64,000 nucleotides of DNA from Bog-532 sp963720945 (GCA_963720945.1 CAVRHH010000032.1:62001-126000), one strand, 5' to 3'. Shown: positions 8,684 to 18,110, counted from the stretch's first letter. Made by a program: numbers and translations. Notes: generated from the sequence alone by a model not told the origin.

Positions 8684-9604
8684 TCAGCGGCCGCCGCGGA
8701 GACGGGCGAGCCATTCCGCCGCGGCGGCGAACTCGGGATCGGATGTGCCGCGCGGCATCTGCGTCTGCCCGCCGTCGCAGCGCGGGTAGCTGCCGAGGAA
8801 CCTGACATCGGCGCAGAGCCGCCGCAGGCCCATGAGGGCCTCGCCCACCCGCGCGTCCGCGACGTGCCCCTCGCAATCGATGAAGAAGTAATAGCGGCCG
8901 AGCCCGTCACCGGTCGGCCGCGACTGGATCGTGGTCAGATTGACCCCGCGCACCACGAATTCGGTGAGGATCTCGGTCAGCGCGCCCGCATGATCGGCGG
9001 CGAGGAACGCGGCCAGGGACGTGCGATCCGCGCCGGTCGGCGCGGGCAGCCTGGCCGCCGGGCCCACCACGACAAACCGCGTCACGGCGTTGTGCCGGTC
9101 GTGGATGTCGTGGGCCAGCACCTCGAGCTCGTACCGGGCGGCGGCGAAGGCCCCGGCCAGGGCCGCATCGATCTTCCCTTCGGAGGCCTGGCGGGCCGCC
9201 TCCGCGTTGGAGGCGGCCGGCACCCACTCGGCGTCCGGAAGATGACTGGTCAGCCAGCGACGGCACTGCGGCTGGGCCTGCGGATGACCGCCGACCGTAC
9301 GGACGTCCGCCAGGCGGGTTCCCGGCCTGCCCAGGAGGGCGAAGGCGATGGGCAGCTGCAGCTCGGCCTGGATCAGCAGATCGCCGCCCGCGGTCAGATC
9401 GTCGAGGGTGGCGGTGACAACGCCTTCCACTGAGCTCTCGATGGGGACCACGGCCCGGTCGGCCACCCCGGCCCGGACCGCGGCCAGTGCGGCCTGGATC
9501 GTCGGGCAGGGCACCGGCACCGCATGCTCGGCAGCGTCCAGCGCACGGAAGGCCGCCTCGGTGAAGGTGCCTTCAGGTCCCAGATATGCGTAACGCTCGG
9601 CCAT
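8684..9604 (-). CDS. pheA: Prephenate dehydratase
   Basis: 306 residues. Converts prephenate to phenylpyruvate in phenylalanine biosynthesis. The N-terminal catalytic domain starts YAYLGPEGTFTEAA and carries the catalytic TRF triad near residue 173 (NAVTRFVVV). A C-terminal ACT domain follows (GALTEILTEF), where the Phe-binding motif, usually ESRP, reads QSRP. Feedback inhibition may therefore be altered, which is an inference. No chorismate mutase domain is fused. Convergent with bpa, and 82 bp downstream of the DUF4446 gene on the same strand. Confidence 0.95.
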   Translation of the reverse strand: MAERYAYLGPEGTFTEAAFRALDAAEHAVPVPCPTIQAALAAVRAGVADRAVVPIESSVEGVVTATLDDLTAGGDLLIQAELQLPIAFALLGRPGTRLADVRTVGGHPQAQPQCRRWLTSHLPDAEWVPAASNAEAARQASEGKIDAALAGAFAAARYELEVLAHDIHDRHNAVTRFVVVGPAARLPAPTGADRTSLAAFLAADHAGALTEILTEFVVRGVNLTTIQSRPTGDGLGRYYFFIDCEGHVADARVGEALMGLRRLCADVRFLGSYPRCDGGQTQMPRGTSDPEFAAAAEWLARLRGGR

Positions 9605-9686
9605 AGTCCCCTGATGCTAGCCCGGTGCCGCCGCAGCCCTGGTATGTGCTCGTATACGGCTGTATAGGATTCGCGCCATCCACACC

Positions 9687-10196
9687 TTAGAGAGATCTAG
9701 AACCGCCGATGGGCGCGGTCCGCTGTCCTCCGGGCAGGCCGGGCCGGCCGGGACGGGCAGGCGCCGGGTGGGGAGATGCGGCCTCCAGGGCGTTGGGCAG
9801 GCCCGCGCCCAGCCGCGCGGAACGGACCGCCTGCTCCTCTTCCGGTGACAGCTCCTGCGCGCCGGCCCCCGCGAGGACGACCTTGGCGTACGTCCGCGTC
9901 TCTGAGCGGCCGTTGATGGAGCTGAGCACCACCCCGTCACCGGCCGCGTTGAGCAGGGCGACCGAGAACGAGAGCTGCCCGGACATCTCGTACAGCGCGT
10001 CGTAGCGGACGACGGCCAGATCCCTGATCGCCCGCGGATCGGCCGTGCCCCGTGACCCGGCGCTTCCGTCGATCAGCCCGGCGCACTCGGCCACGGCCCG
10101 CGCGGCGTGCCGCCGGGCGCTGGCGGCCAGCAGAATCCCGGAGGCCCCGGCGAGCAGGCCCAGCGCCGCACACAGCTCCGTAATCACGTTCCGCAC
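9687..10196 (-). CDS. DUF4446-family protein
   Basis: 169 residues. An N-terminal hydrophobic segment (LCAALGLLAGASGILLAAS) suggests membrane anchoring. The family core follows: AVVRYDALYEMSGQLSFSVA, NAAGDGVVLSSINGRSETRT and YAKVV, with acidic LSPEEEQAV. The tail is Pro/Gly-rich. The family is widespread in Gram-positive bacteria and its function is unknown. It lies 19 bp after the last glycosyltransferase gene, so it is probably the fourth gene of that operon. Confidence 0.85.
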   Translation of the reverse strand: MRNVITELCAALGLLAGASGILLAASARRHAARAVAECAGLIDGSAGSRGTADPRAIRDLAVVRYDALYEMSGQLSFSVALLNAAGDGVVLSSINGRSETRTYAKVVLAGAGAQELSPEEEQAVRSARLGAGLPNALEAASPHPAPARPGRPGLPGGQRTAPIGGSRSL

Positions 10197-10215
10197 TATA
10201 TCGATTACTATTTGT

Positions 10216-11583
10216 TTAGGTGCTCACATCAGCTGACGGGCCGCGAGCCGGGACGCCGGGCCCGGCATCCCCTTCCCCCGGCAGCAGCGCGGCCGTCCCG
10301 TCCTCGCCTGCGCTGGGCCTGTCGCCGGGCGCGTAGCAGTCAGCGCTGGTCTTCCGCATCCGCGCGATGACGACGATGAGCACCGCGGCCGCGATACCGA
10401 AGGCATCCTCGACGATCCGGCTGAGCAGCCGGGGGACCCCCGGATGGGACAGCAGCGAGTGGCCCCACCAGGGAATGGTGAGCCAGAAGAAGACCGCCGT
10501 CCCGGCCGCCGTCGCCGCCCGCCGCGGCAGCCGCCCGTCCCCCGCGATGACGCCGATCGCGATGATCACCATGAGGAAGTAGTGAATCCAGGCGACCGGC
10601 GAGATCAGGACCTCCAGCATGGCGGTCACGGCGATCCCTGCCATCTCGGCATGCTGCCGGGAAAGACGGCCGGCGAGGGCGAAGCCCGGGATCGCCACGG
10701 CGAGAGCGAGCACCACCCACACCGCCCCGGGCGGGTGGCCGGGCAGGAAGAGCCGGAGCAGAAGCCCTCGCAGCGACTGGTTCTCGGTGCCCGCGTTGTT
10801 GCCCAGCCGCCCCGAATCGAAGATCGCGCTCGTCCAGTACGTCACCGAGTCGCGCGGAAGCAGCAGGTAAGCGCCTGCGGTCCAGGCCACCGCGGCCAGC
10901 AGGGCGGTGCGCGCGGACCGGTGCCGCCCGCTGACCCACAGGTAGATGATGAACACGCCGGGGACCAGCTTGATGGCGGTGGCCAGCCCGATCAGGGCAC
11001 CCCGTGGCCAGCGTGGCCGCGCTGCTGCGCAATCGGCCACGACCATGGCCGCCAGCACCGCGTCAACCTGGCCGAACCGCATCTCGTCCCGCATCGGGAA
11101 CAGGTACGCGCCGGCGCAGAAGATCGCGGCGAACGCGACCGGCGCGAGGGGACCGGCCCGGCGCAGCAGCGGGCGGAACGCGTAGCCGATGATGACCGCG
11201 AGCGGCACGTAGACAAACGCGACCCAGACCAGCTGGGCAGCCGGCCAGGACAGCACGGCGAGCGGGACGGCGAAGATCGCGGCCAGCGGTGGATAGGTGA
11301 ACGGGAGCAGCTGGGGGGGCTGAGTGAGCACGCTGTAGAGCGGCTGGCCGCGAAGCACGGCGAGGCCGCCGGTCCGGTAGACGTCCAGATCGACGAGCCG
11401 CTGATCGGGCGGGCTGGTCAGGTAGCCGTGGACGATCGGCGCGACGGCGGCAAGCGCCGCCGCCCACGCCAGCACGGCGAGGAGCACCGTCAGCCACGGC
11501 GGCAGCCCCGCCACCCGCCCGGCCAGCCGGCCTGGGCGCGGGGCCGGCCCGGCGGCGGGCGGCGCCGCGGAGGCACTGGTCAT
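10216..11583 (-). CDS. GT87-type polyprenol-phosphate-mannose-dependent mannosyltransferase
   Basis: 455 residues from ATG 11583, whose ATGA overlaps the stop of the upstream gene. About ten hydrophobic helices give a GT-C fold. After TM1 an extracytoplasmic loop contains DLDVYRTGG, with the acidic residues expected at the GT-C catalytic site, then YPPLAAIFAVPL and MRFGQVDAVLAAM. These fit the DUF2029/GT87 family, whose mycobacterial members (PimE, Rv2181) add mannose from polyprenyl-phosphomannose to glycolipids at the outer face of the membrane. It is third in the overlapping GT2, GT-C, GT87 gene set. Sugar and acceptor are inferred. Confidence 0.85.
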   Translation of the reverse strand: MTSASAAPPAAGPAPRPGRLAGRVAGLPPWLTVLLAVLAWAAALAAVAPIVHGYLTSPPDQRLVDLDVYRTGGLAVLRGQPLYSVLTQPPQLLPFTYPPLAAIFAVPLAVLSWPAAQLVWVAFVYVPLAVIIGYAFRPLLRRAGPLAPVAFAAIFCAGAYLFPMRDEMRFGQVDAVLAAMVVADCAAARPRWPRGALIGLATAIKLVPGVFIIYLWVSGRHRSARTALLAAVAWTAGAYLLLPRDSVTYWTSAIFDSGRLGNNAGTENQSLRGLLLRLFLPGHPPGAVWVVLALAVAIPGFALAGRLSRQHAEMAGIAVTAMLEVLISPVAWIHYFLMVIIAIGVIAGDGRLPRRAATAAGTAVFFWLTIPWWGHSLLSHPGVPRLLSRIVEDAFGIAAAVLIVVIARMRKTSADCYAPGDRPSAGEDGTAALLPGEGDAGPGVPARGPSADVST

Positions 11584-13331
11584 CCGGCTCTTCCTCGCTC
11601 CGCGGCCGGCTGCCGCGCCGAGGGCGGGGACGGCGGCCCGGACGCAACGGCGCCGCCCGGCTCCGCGTGCCCGCCCGGGCCAGGTGATGCCGCCCGGCCG
11701 CGCCGCATGCTCAGCGCCACCCAGATGGTCACGACCGCGAGAACGGCCGGCGTCACTCCCGTCCGGACCACGGACTGAAGCCAGCCCAGGCCGGCCGGCA
11801 TGACCACCCCGGCGACCCGGGCCGGCAGGTAGCCGAAGGCGAGCGCCGCGGTGCGGGCCAGCAGCAGCCCGTCCAGGCTGGAGGCGGCCACCAGCGGCAG
11901 CAGCGACCAGGCGAGCGCGTCGTACCAGGGCAGCACGTACGGCCACGCGAGCAGCCAGGCCAGCGCGAACGCGAGTGCCGCCCGGCCGGCCAGTCCCGCA
12001 GGCGCGGCCGCCGGATCGGCCGCGGACCCGGCACCCTCATCGCCACCGTCACCGCCGGATGGGTTGCTGTAACGAACCGGCCTTCGCCACGGGCCCCTCG
12101 GCGGCGCGCCGGGCAGGCCGCGCAGCAGCAGGACGGCCAGCACCGCCGCGAGCACCACGGCCGCGGTCTTGACCACGTCGTCGGCGGTCGCCTCGCCGAC
12201 GCCCAGGTGCAGGAGAGTGCGGACGATCCGCCACGGTGAGCCGATGGAGACCATGCTGCTGGCCTGTACGGTCTGGCGGAAGCCGTCCCGGCCGCCGATG
12301 GCGAGCGCTGCCCCGGCGATCACCGCGAACCCGGTGACCAGGCCGCCCGCGACCACAGCGAGGAACGGCCACCGCGTTCCCGGCGGCCGCGTCCGGCAGG
12401 CCTGCACCGCCGCGACGGCCAGGCCGGCGCCCAGCAGCGCGATCGTCACCTTGACCGCGAACCCGAGCCCGATCAGCGCGCCGGCGGCCGCCGCGCGCAG
12501 CGCCATCCGGGAGACCGTCCCGCGGGCGGCCCGGGTACCGGCGCGGGGCGCGGCGCTCACGACCGGGCTGAAGACGGCGACCGCGGCCACGCCGAAGAAC
12601 ACGGCCTGGCTGTCCACGTGCGCACCGGACACGAGGACCTGGAGCAGGAGCGGGTTGCACGTCCACAGCAGGGCGGCGCGGATCTGGCGGCGCCGGTCGC
12701 CCCGGCCCAGCCGGTGCAGCAGCAGGCCGGTGCCGCCGAAGGCGGCCAGGTTGAGCAGCGACAGAACGAAGACGGTGAGCCGGGCCGAGGTGCCGCCGAT
12801 GAGGGAGGCGAGGGCCTGGCCGCCGGTCGCGACGGTCCCGTAGTCCGAGGGGGTGGTGTACCAGTCCTGGACGGCGCGGGCCACGGGGTCCCCGAGCCGG
12901 GCGAGCACGTCGGGCCCGATGGCGTAGGGGTTGTGCCCGGTCACCAGCATCCGGCCGTAGGCGGCGTAGCTGAGCGGGTCCGAGGAGCCGAAGGGCGGGA
13001 CAATGGTCAGCGCCGCCGCCGCGATGAGGCCGGCCAGCAGGATGGACCGGGCGGGGATGACCCAGCCGCGCCGCATCGCGCTCATGGTGAGCGCGAGCCC
13101 CATCGTTCCGGCCGCGATCGCGGCACCGGTCAGCGCGACCGCCGGGTAGGGGGAAAGGTGGGCGCTGAAGGCCCACGGGGGCTGGCCCGGCCGCCCCGGA
13201 TAAGGCGGCTCCATGACGGAGGTCCCGGCCACGGCGACCACGAACGTCAGCGCGATACTGACGCCGGTGGCCGCGAGACCGGCCCGCCCGGCGCGTTCCG
13301 GCCGCTGCCCGAAGGCCGGCCGCTGGCTCAT
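11580..13331 (-). CDS. GT-C mannosyltransferase, MptA/MptB-like
   Basis: 583 residues from ATG 13331, overlapping the GT2 stop by 4 bp (ATGA); open sequence upstream of this is Arg/Pro/His-rich and non-coding in style. More than ten membrane helices. The first large loop contains GSSDPLSYAAYGRMLVTGHN, the region that carries the catalytic Asp in the MptA/MptB alpha-1,6-mannosyltransferases, followed by PYAIGP and a YGTVATGG segment. LPWYDALAWSLLPL is near the C-terminus. It probably extends a lipid-linked mannan-type glycan using polyprenyl-phosphomannose. A second protein with the same signature is encoded at 40082-41794. Confidence 0.85.
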   Translation of the reverse strand: MSQRPAFGQRPERAGRAGLAATGVSIALTFVVAVAGTSVMEPPYPGRPGQPPWAFSAHLSPYPAVALTGAAIAAGTMGLALTMSAMRRGWVIPARSILLAGLIAAAALTIVPPFGSSDPLSYAAYGRMLVTGHNPYAIGPDVLARLGDPVARAVQDWYTTPSDYGTVATGGQALASLIGGTSARLTVFVLSLLNLAAFGGTGLLLHRLGRGDRRRQIRAALLWTCNPLLLQVLVSGAHVDSQAVFFGVAAVAVFSPVVSAAPRAGTRAARGTVSRMALRAAAAGALIGLGFAVKVTIALLGAGLAVAAVQACRTRPPGTRWPFLAVVAGGLVTGFAVIAGAALAIGGRDGFRQTVQASSMVSIGSPWRIVRTLLHLGVGEATADDVVKTAAVVLAAVLAVLLLRGLPGAPPRGPWRRPVRYSNPSGGDGGDEGAGSAADPAAAPAGLAGRAALAFALAWLLAWPYVLPWYDALAWSLLPLVAASSLDGLLLARTAALAFGYLPARVAGVVMPAGLGWLQSVVRTGVTPAVLAVVTIWVALSMRRGRAASPGPGGHAEPGGAVASGPPSPPSARQPAAERGRAG

Positions 13332-14047
13332 CGCCGCGTTGCCAGCGCCCTCGCGACGTCGGCCAGCTGCCGTGCCCGGTGGAGCTGCGACCGCAGATCG
13401 GTGCCGGTCGCACGGTGCGCCAGCGGGACCTCGACCTCGGTGATGCGCAGGCCCTTGCGCGCCAGGTCGATGGTGAGAGCGGTTTCCACGCCGAATCCCG
13501 CGGCCAGCGGGCGGGCCGCCTCGAACGCGGCCCGGGTGAGGCAGCGCTGTCCATTGAGTGGCTGGGCCGGCGCCCATCCGATGGCCCGGCGGATGCCCGC
13601 GGCAGACAGCCCGACCACCAGGCCGTGGCCGCCCAGCTTGACCGTGGAAGAGAAGGCGGCGATCGTCATGTCCGCCCGCCCGCCGGTGACCGGTTCGGTC
13701 AGCGGGCCCGCGAATGCCGCGCTGGTGCCCAGGTCGGCGTCGAGAAACAGCAGATGACGCGGGCTGGCGCGGTGCTCCCGCTGGTCGAGGAGGCGGATCG
13801 TCTCGGCGCCGGTTTCCATGGCGGCGGCCTTGCCCCGGGTGCGCGCATGCCGCATGACGGTGGCGCCGGCCAGCTCCGCCGCCCGGAAGGTGCCGTCCCG
13901 TGAGCCGTCGTCCACGACGAGGACCAGGCCGGCGCCGGGCAGCCCGCAGGCCGCCGTGACGGTATCCCGGATCCGGTCGGCCTCGTCCTTGGCGGGAATG
14001 ACCACGGCGATCTCACCGGCCGGCCGTGCGTCGCCCTTCGGCAGCAT
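13328..14047 (-). CDS. GT2-family glycosyltransferase (polyprenyl-phosphate sugar synthase-like)
   Basis: 239 residues. GT-A fold: AVVIPAKDEADRI at the N-terminus, VVDDGSRDGTF, and a metal-binding DxD-type motif in LLFLDADLG. A single compact domain without membrane helices resembles dolichyl/polyprenyl-phosphate mannose or glucose synthases and glucosyl-3-phosphoglycerate-type enzymes. As first gene of the operon it could make the polyprenyl-phospho-sugar donor for the two GT-C enzymes that follow with 4-bp overlaps. That pairing is inference. Confidence 0.85.
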   Translation of the reverse strand: MLPKGDARPAGEIAVVIPAKDEADRIRDTVTAACGLPGAGLVLVVDDGSRDGTFRAAELAGATVMRHARTRGKAAAMETGAETIRLLDQREHRASPRHLLFLDADLGTSAAFAGPLTEPVTGGRADMTIAAFSSTVKLGGHGLVVGLSAAGIRRAIGWAPAQPLNGQRCLTRAAFEAARPLAAGFGVETALTIDLARKGLRITEVEVPLAHRATGTDLRSQLHRARQLADVARALATRR

Positions 14048-14077
14048 GCGCTAGATCCTAGGGCATGAGGTCAGGGG

Positions 14078-14416
14078 CTACTGGCCGGAAGCCGCGACGG
14101 AGTCGTCCAGCACCGTGAAGACCGAGTCGAGGCCGGTCACCTGGAGGATCTTGCGGACCGCGGTCCGGGGGGCGGCGAGCTCAAGCTGGCCGCCCCGCTC
14201 ACGGGCCCGCCGGAGCGAGGAGAGCAGGACGTTCATCCCGGTGGAGTCGCAGAACACCACGCCGGACATGTCAACGATCACATGCGCGGGCCGGTCGTCG
14301 GCCAGCACGTCGACGAGCTCACGGTGCAGCCGGGGCGCGGTATAAAGGTCAATTTCGCCCGATGCGATCACAATGGTGTGATCACCTTGAGACCGGCTCG
14401 AGACATTGAGTTCCAC
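14078..14416 (-). CDS. Anti-sigma factor antagonist (STAS domain)
   Basis: 112 residues, the usual length of SpoIIAA/RsbV/BldG proteins. The STAS fold is seen in GEIDLYTAPRLHRELVD and VIVDMSGVVFCDSTGMNVLL; the Ser of DSTGM is the phosphorylation site in this family. The unphosphorylated form binds an anti-sigma kinase and frees its sigma factor. The likely partner is the HATPase protein encoded 127 bp upstream on the same strand. Confidence 0.9.
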   Translation of the reverse strand: MELNVSSRSQGDHTIVIASGEIDLYTAPRLHRELVDVLADDRPAHVIVDMSGVVFCDSTGMNVLLSSLRRARERGGQLELAAPRTAVRKILQVTGLDSVFTVLDDSVAASGQ

Positions 14417-14543
14417 GAGCGAACCATACCGTCATCTGATCGCCGGGGCCACACAGTCGGGACGCGCTCGTGCGATCTGCCAGCGGCTTATCCTCCCGGC
14501 GGGGACAGCAGCCGGGGAAAGCCGCGGGGAAAGCACTGGTCAG

Positions 14544-15173
14544 TCACGCGTCCGCCACGGATCGCTCGTTACCGGCAACCGGGTCCGGGACCGGGATCAC
14601 CGGCGGCGCGACCGTCTCCCGCACATGCGGGGCGGCGAGGACCGCCCATACGGTCGTCTCGCCCTCGTCACGCAGCACGCCCCAGCGGGCGGACAGCGTT
14701 TCCACGATCCCGAGCCCGCGGCCACCGGGCGCGGCCGGGGAAGCCTGGGTGACCCGGGGCATCGGGCCGCCGCCCGCGTCGCTGACGGCAACGCGCACCG
14801 CGTCATCGTTCAGCGTCCAGGCCACCCGCACCGTCGAGCCCGGCAGCGGCGCCGCATGCCGGATCGCATTGCTCAGCAGTTCGCTGACGACCAGCGCGGC
14901 GTCGCCCACGGCGGATTCGTAGATCCCTGCCGACGCCAGGTCGGCCGTCAGACGGCGCCGGGCCACCGCGACGCTGGACGGCGTATACGGAAGCAGTACG
15001 ACTGCCGCGTTACCCACCTCCTTGTGACCCGTCCCGCCCAAGCGATCAAACGAACCCGGTACGAGCGGAAAAATGCCCCGCGCGACAGGCCGGGAAACCG
15101 CAACAGTCACATTTTGTAGCCGATAAGCGGGCCGGCCCACGGTGTCTTCCTGGCTGGCGCAGATAAAGGCCAC
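14544..15173 (-). CDS. RsbW-like HATPase anti-sigma/regulatory kinase
   Basis: 209 residues from GTG 15173; the true start may lie further in, because the conserved part begins near residue 60. GHKL ATPase motifs: N-box ALVVSELLSNAIRHA, G1 box VSDAGGGP, and GGRGLGIVETLSARWG. Compact single-domain proteins of this sort act as anti-sigma serine kinases or phosphorelay switches in actinomycetes. The adjacent STAS protein is the expected substrate. No sigma factor gene is in the window. Confidence 0.85.
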   Translation of the reverse strand: MAFICASQEDTVGRPAYRLQNVTVAVSRPVARGIFPLVPGSFDRLGGTGHKEVGNAAVVLLPYTPSSVAVARRRLTADLASAGIYESAVGDAALVVSELLSNAIRHAAPLPGSTVRVAWTLNDDAVRVAVSDAGGGPMPRVTQASPAAPGGRGLGIVETLSARWGVLRDEGETTVWAVLAAPHVRETVAPPVIPVPDPVAGNERSVADA

Positions 15174-15282
15174 ATATAGTAACGGCTGCTATTCGGATAG
15201 GCAGCGCGGCAACCCGAACGCGCCAGTCCCGGCCAGCCCGTAGGCTTGCCCATATCCCCGGGACGCGGAAGCGAGGTAGGCC

Positions 15283-16062
15283 GTGGCAGAGCAGCCGATG
15301 GTCGTTGTCGACGATCTGCACATCGTGTACCGCGTCTACGGCGCGGGCGGCAGCAAGGGCACGGCGGCGACCGCGCTCATGCGGGTGATGCGCCGGCAGA
15401 ACCGCCCCGGGCTCCGCGAGGTGCACGCTATCCGCGGGATCTCGTTCATCGCCAACCGCGGCGACGCCATCGGGATCATCGGGCGCAACGGCTCGGGCAA
15501 GTCAACGCTGCTGCGGGCCATCGCGGGGCTGCTCCCCCCGGAGCAGGGCGCCGTGTACACCACGGGAGAAGCGTCGCTGCTCGGGGTCAACGCCGCATTG
15601 CTGGACGATCTCACCGGTGAGCGGAATGTCGTCCTTGGCTGCCTGGCGATGGGAATGAGCCCGCAGGAGGTCAAGAGCCGCTACAACGACATCGTGGAGT
15701 TTTCCGGTGTCGGTGATTTCATCGACCTTCCCATGCGTACCTATTCAAGCGGCATGGGATCGCGGCTGCGCTTCGCGATCGCCTCGGCCAAGAGCCACGA
15801 TGTCCTGCTCATCGACGAGGCGCTGGCTACGGGCGATGCGCCTTTCCGGGCCAAGAGCCACAAGCGCATCGAGGAACTCCGCCAGGAGGCCGGCACGGTC
15901 TTCCTGGTGGCTCACAACCTCGGCGAGGTCGAAGAGACGTGCAACCGGGTCATCTGGCTGGAGCGGGGCGAGATCATCATGGACGGCGATGACGTCCCCA
16001 GCATCATCGACGCCTACCTGGACGCTTCCGGAGGCGACCGCCGCAGCCGTCAGCCCGTGTGA
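15283..16062 (+). CDS. Polysaccharide-export ABC transporter ATPase (Wzt/RfbE-like)
   Basis: 259 residues, GTG start. Walker A GRNGSGKST at 67-75, ABC signature YSSGMGSRLRFA, Walker B VLLIDEALATGD and H-loop VAHNL. The spacing and the 'REVHAIRGISF' lead-in match TagH/Wzt/RfbE ATPases that export teichoic acid, O-antigen or mycobacterial galactan precursors (Rv3781). The cognate permease (Wzm/RfbD-type) is not in the window, which is unusual. Mycobacterial rfbE lies next to bpa and GT-C genes, a context partly echoed here. The 3' end overlaps the convergent histidine kinase gene by 13 bp. Confidence 0.9.
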   Translation: MAEQPMVVVDDLHIVYRVYGAGGSKGTAATALMRVMRRQNRPGLREVHAIRGISFIANRGDAIGIIGRNGSGKSTLLRAIAGLLPPEQGAVYTTGEASLLGVNAALLDDLTGERNVVLGCLAMGMSPQEVKSRYNDIVEFSGVGDFIDLPMRTYSSGMGSRLRFAIASAKSHDVLLIDEALATGDAPFRAKSHKRIEELRQEAGTVFLVAHNLGEVEETCNRVIWLERGEIIMDGDDVPSIIDAYLDASGGDRRSRQPV

Positions 16063-17816
16063 CGGGCGTCCCGGAGCACGAGCCGCATCACCGTACCGCC
16101 CCCGGGCCGTGACATCGCGTTCACCTGCCCGTCCTGGGCCACGGCGAGCCGGCGGACAATGTAGAGGCCGATGCCGATGCCGCCGAACCGGCGGCGGTCG
16201 CCGGCCTCGCCCTGGAAGAACCGCTCGAAGATCCGCTCGTGGTCGCCGTCGGCGATGCCGATGCCCCGGTCTGCCACGGTCACCTCGACCTTCCCGTCCC
16301 GGGCCCGCGCCCGGACGGTGACCTGGCCCCCGCCGGGCGAGTACTTGAACGCGTTCTCCAGCAGCTGGCCGACGATAATGTCGGTGGCCATCGTGTCGCC
16401 GTAGGCGAGCGGCAGGTCGTCGGGGATATCGGCCACCAGCGTGTGCGTGTCCGACAGCGGCTGGAACGCGACCGCGGCGGCCCGCAGCAGCGCGCCCAGG
16501 TCGAACGCGCCGTTCCGGACGGGCAGCTGATCGGCCCCGGCCCGCGAGCCGAGCAGCAGCTGCTCAACCAGCCGGCCGAGCGAGCCCGCCCGTTCGGCGA
16601 TCGTCTGCACCGCCGAGCGCCGGTCAGCGTCGGTCAGCTGGTCCCATCGCCGGGCCAGGGTGCTGGCGAACCCCTGGACCACGGTGATCGGGGTACGCAG
16701 CTCATGGCTCGTGGTGGCGAGGAAGAGGTCCTTGGCCTCCTCCAGCTCCTTGGCCGCGGTCACGTCGCGGAAGTCGATAACCCGCTCGTCACTGCCGGCC
16801 AGCGCGGTGCAGAGCACGTCCAGCCATCGGCCAGCCGGCAGCCGGTGGGTGAGCTTGGCCCCTGGTTCCGGCTGCGGGAACGGCGGCGGCTTGCCCATGG
16901 CGTCATCGGCCGCCACCCCGGTGAGCCGGTGCGCGGCCGGATTCCACTGCCGGACCATCCCTTCGCCGTCCAGTACGGCGATGCCGTCAGCGCTGCCGTC
17001 GATGACCGCCCGCTCGTGCTCTCGCTGCCGCAGCGCCTCCTCGAAGGCCATCGCGTTGGTCAGTGCGACACCGGCGTGCCCGGCGAGCAGCTCCAGTAGC
17101 TCCAGTTCCACGTGGCTGAGATTGCGCCGGCTGTAGAGGGCGTACAGCGCGCCGTAGGGACGATCACCCATGTGCGACAGGCTGAGGGCGATGGTGTGCA
17201 GGCCCGGCAGGGCGGACCAGATCAGGTCGTCGAAACCGCCGGAGTCGCCGGTGGTCATCATGACCGTCTTGCCGGACCGCATGAGCTCGCCGACCAGGCT
17301 GGTGGACAGGACCGCGGTTCGCCCGCGCAGCCGGGCCGGCAATCCCGAGGTGCTGACCAGCCGGAGCATGCCGTCCTCGATGAGGACGAACCCCCCGGCG
17401 TCGGCACCGGTCAGCTCGCGCAGGCTGGCCGCGATGCGGTCGAGTACCGCTTCCAGGTCCCGCTGCGCGTTCATGTCGGCCACGACGTCGCCCAGCCTGC
17501 GCACCACGCGGGCCCGCTCCGCCATGTAGTGCCGTGCCACGTCGTCCTCGCCGGCCTGATGGCAGACATTGACCCAGCCGGTCACCTCGCCGCCGGCGCC
17601 GAGCAGGGCGCTGGTGTCGATCCGGACGTCCAGCATGCCGCCGTCCTTGCGGATCCGGCGGGTCGCGAAGGAGATCTGGCCCCCGCCACGGAGCCGTTCC
17701 AGCACGGCATTGTGCTCGGCCTTGAGCTCTTCCGGGATGATCGGCGGCTCCAGGCCGATCACCTCGGCCGCCGCCCAGCCGAACATCCGCTCCGCGGCCG
17801 GGTTCCACAGCAGCAT
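16050..17816 (-). CDS. PAS-GAF-PAS sensor histidine kinase (5' end uncertain)
   Basis: 588 residues from ATG 17816. Order: PAS1 (from the first residues, LLWNPAAERMFGW), GAF (~110-260), PAS2 (~265-345), HisKA with SHELRTPITVVQGFA near 372, and HATPase with N-box ENAFKYSPGGGQ, DRGIGIADGDHERIFERFF and GGIGIGLYIVRRLA. It is soluble and probably senses a cytosolic ligand or redox state. The PAS1 coding clearly extends upstream in frame to about 17865 (IECAADAIVAFGTD), but no usable start exists there. An ATG at 17968 in a shifted frame (MSLPADPRPAGPSRADV) could be the real start if one base is missing near the hairpin at 17895-17910. No response regulator gene is adjacent. Confidence 0.85.
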   Translation of the reverse strand: MLLWNPAAERMFGWAAAEVIGLEPPIIPEELKAEHNAVLERLRGGGQISFATRRIRKDGGMLDVRIDTSALLGAGGEVTGWVNVCHQAGEDDVARHYMAERARVVRRLGDVVADMNAQRDLEAVLDRIAASLRELTGADAGGFVLIEDGMLRLVSTSGLPARLRGRTAVLSTSLVGELMRSGKTVMMTTGDSGGFDDLIWSALPGLHTIALSLSHMGDRPYGALYALYSRRNLSHVELELLELLAGHAGVALTNAMAFEEALRQREHERAVIDGSADGIAVLDGEGMVRQWNPAAHRLTGVAADDAMGKPPPFPQPEPGAKLTHRLPAGRWLDVLCTALAGSDERVIDFRDVTAAKELEEAKDLFLATTSHELRTPITVVQGFASTLARRWDQLTDADRRSAVQTIAERAGSLGRLVEQLLLGSRAGADQLPVRNGAFDLGALLRAAAVAFQPLSDTHTLVADIPDDLPLAYGDTMATDIIVGQLLENAFKYSPGGGQVTVRARARDGKVEVTVADRGIGIADGDHERIFERFFQGEAGDRRRFGGIGIGLYIVRRLAVAQDGQVNAMSRPGGGTVMRLVLRDARHTG

Positions 17817-18110
17817 GGTCCGGTCGGTACCGAACGCGACGATCGCGTCGGCCGCACATTCAATGACGGCGCGGGCGGTGGCATCGACCGTGTTCCGGCC
17901 TTCTGGCCGGCTGCCGGGACGTCCGCCCGGCTCGGGCCGGCCGGCCGGGGGTCGGCGGGCAGGCTCATCGTGTCCGCGGGCTCTGTCACCACCCCCTCAT
18001 GGTGCCACCTGATCAGCACTCCGGGTCACCAAAGCTAAGGTGAAGGGCCCCGGGTTGAGCAGGCCGCCAGGCGGCACCGGGCCCCAGGTAGCGGCACTGG
18101 TAAGATATTT

